From Stramonita haemastoma (taxonomy: Eukaryota; Mollusca; Gastropoda; Neogastropoda; Muricidae): a stretch of 16,867 nt of DNA. The notes under the pieces were generated by a model. That model was given only the letters and a program-made list of their open reading frames with translations, made no database searches and had not been told where the DNA came from. Numbering within the stretch: position 1 is the first letter of the stretch; every line of letters begins with the position of its first letter. The translations under genes were made by a program, and so were the position numbers. Shown here piece after piece: positions 16,304-16,867 of this stretch. The stretch is taken from assembly GCA_030674155.1 (NCBI GenBank), contig CM060317.1, forward strand, positions 48,213,626-48,230,492, written 5' to 3'.

Positions 16304-16341
<38 letters not shown>

Positions 16342-16396
16342 GAGAAAGAGAGACAGAGACAGAGACAGAGATAGAGAGACAGAGAGACAGAGAGAA
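16222..16396. repeat. (GA)n then (GAGACA)n array
   Basis: GA tract with GGAG and GCGAG interruptions to about 16350, then GAGACA repeats. It ends in ACAGAGAGAATG, a border shared with the array ending near 13677. Confidence 0.95.
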
Positions 16397-16867
16397 TGAA
16401 AGCAAGAAATAACAGAGAGAAAAACACAAGTGATATGCCTTGAAACCGAAAACACAAACTGAATACTTGAAAGACAACCACGAACATTGCACACACCCTT
16501 CTGACATTTTCCTCTGTCATTCTTATCAGCCACATCTGTTCCTACCCCTCCCTTTCTCTATCTCTCTCCCTCCCTCCCTCTTTCCATCTTTCTCTTTTCC
16601 TTTAGCCCTCCGTCTCCTCCTCCCCCTCCTCCCTCTTGTTATTTCTTCCTCAGAACAAGCATAGGACACTACTCCATTTAGAAAAAAAAGGGGTAGAGCC
16701 ACCAGCAGGACATCAGAGAGGCTTTGCTTTATCTCTCTCTGTAGTCCAAAGGTCAATGAAGCTGACAAAATTGGATGGAGGATACATGGATAAAATTTAG
16801 ATGCTATCTTGTGAGTATATATCGTTCTAGAACTCTGGTGCTGTGTGCCTCTCTGTGTCAGGTATGA
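16397..16867. other. Unassigned DNA with pyrimidine-rich stretch
   Basis: Mixed sequence with a CT/CCT-rich part at about 16540-16635, then unassigned DNA to the window edge. Short open frames exist but none has a recognisable domain. Confidence 0.5.

Overview
This window looks like non-coding, repeat-dense nuclear DNA from an animal, most likely a mollusc and plausibly a gastropod. The evidence is the repeat content. There are several interspersed retroposons with tRNA-like or 5S rRNA-like heads, and some of their bodies and tails resemble SINE sequences I remember as common in molluscan genomes. Simple-sequence arrays make up a very large share of the window. I could not run a database comparison, so the taxonomic call is an inference. 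I found no credible protein-coding gene, rRNA gene, functional tRNA gene or CRISPR array. The long open frames at most positions are reading frames through (CA)n, (GA)n, (GACA)n or (GAA)n arrays, which lack stop codons in several frames at once. They translate to Cys/Val, His/Thr, Arg/Glu, Ser/Leu or Lys-rich strings.

Layout. 1-2400: two diverged copies of one segment of about 600 bp (about 38-620 and about 1031-2260), each enclosing a different microsatellite, with a compound CA/CG array between them. 2400-4730: GT, CA, TCC and CT/CTGT arrays with one tRNA-derived SINE fragment (about 2730-2890). 4800-9034: a retroposon-rich island of ten fragments in about 4.2 kb. It holds a 5S rRNA-headed element, three copies of a tRNA-headed family here called B, three of a tail-like element C, two of a tRNA-headed family A, and one diverged family E. 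The A copy at 8608-9034 looks essentially full length, with its pentanucleotide tail. 9035-11540: GT/GTAT, ATC, AAC and ATT arrays and A-rich unassigned DNA, with a fourth C copy. 11541-11767: another B copy that runs into a 100-base assembly gap (11768-11867). 11868-16867: CA, ATCT/GTCT/GTCC, AT, GAC/GAA/AAC, a 36-bp minisatellite, and several GA/GACA arrays separated by unassigned single-copy-looking DNA.

No genes act together here. The coherent story is about repeat biology. Families A, B and E share a central domain beginning with GATGAGAC despite different heads. Retroposon 3' tails appear to have grown into microsatellites at several sites. The arrays show an ordered internal structure (dinucleotide, then tetranucleotide or hexanucleotide variants) that mostly runs the same way along the plus strand.
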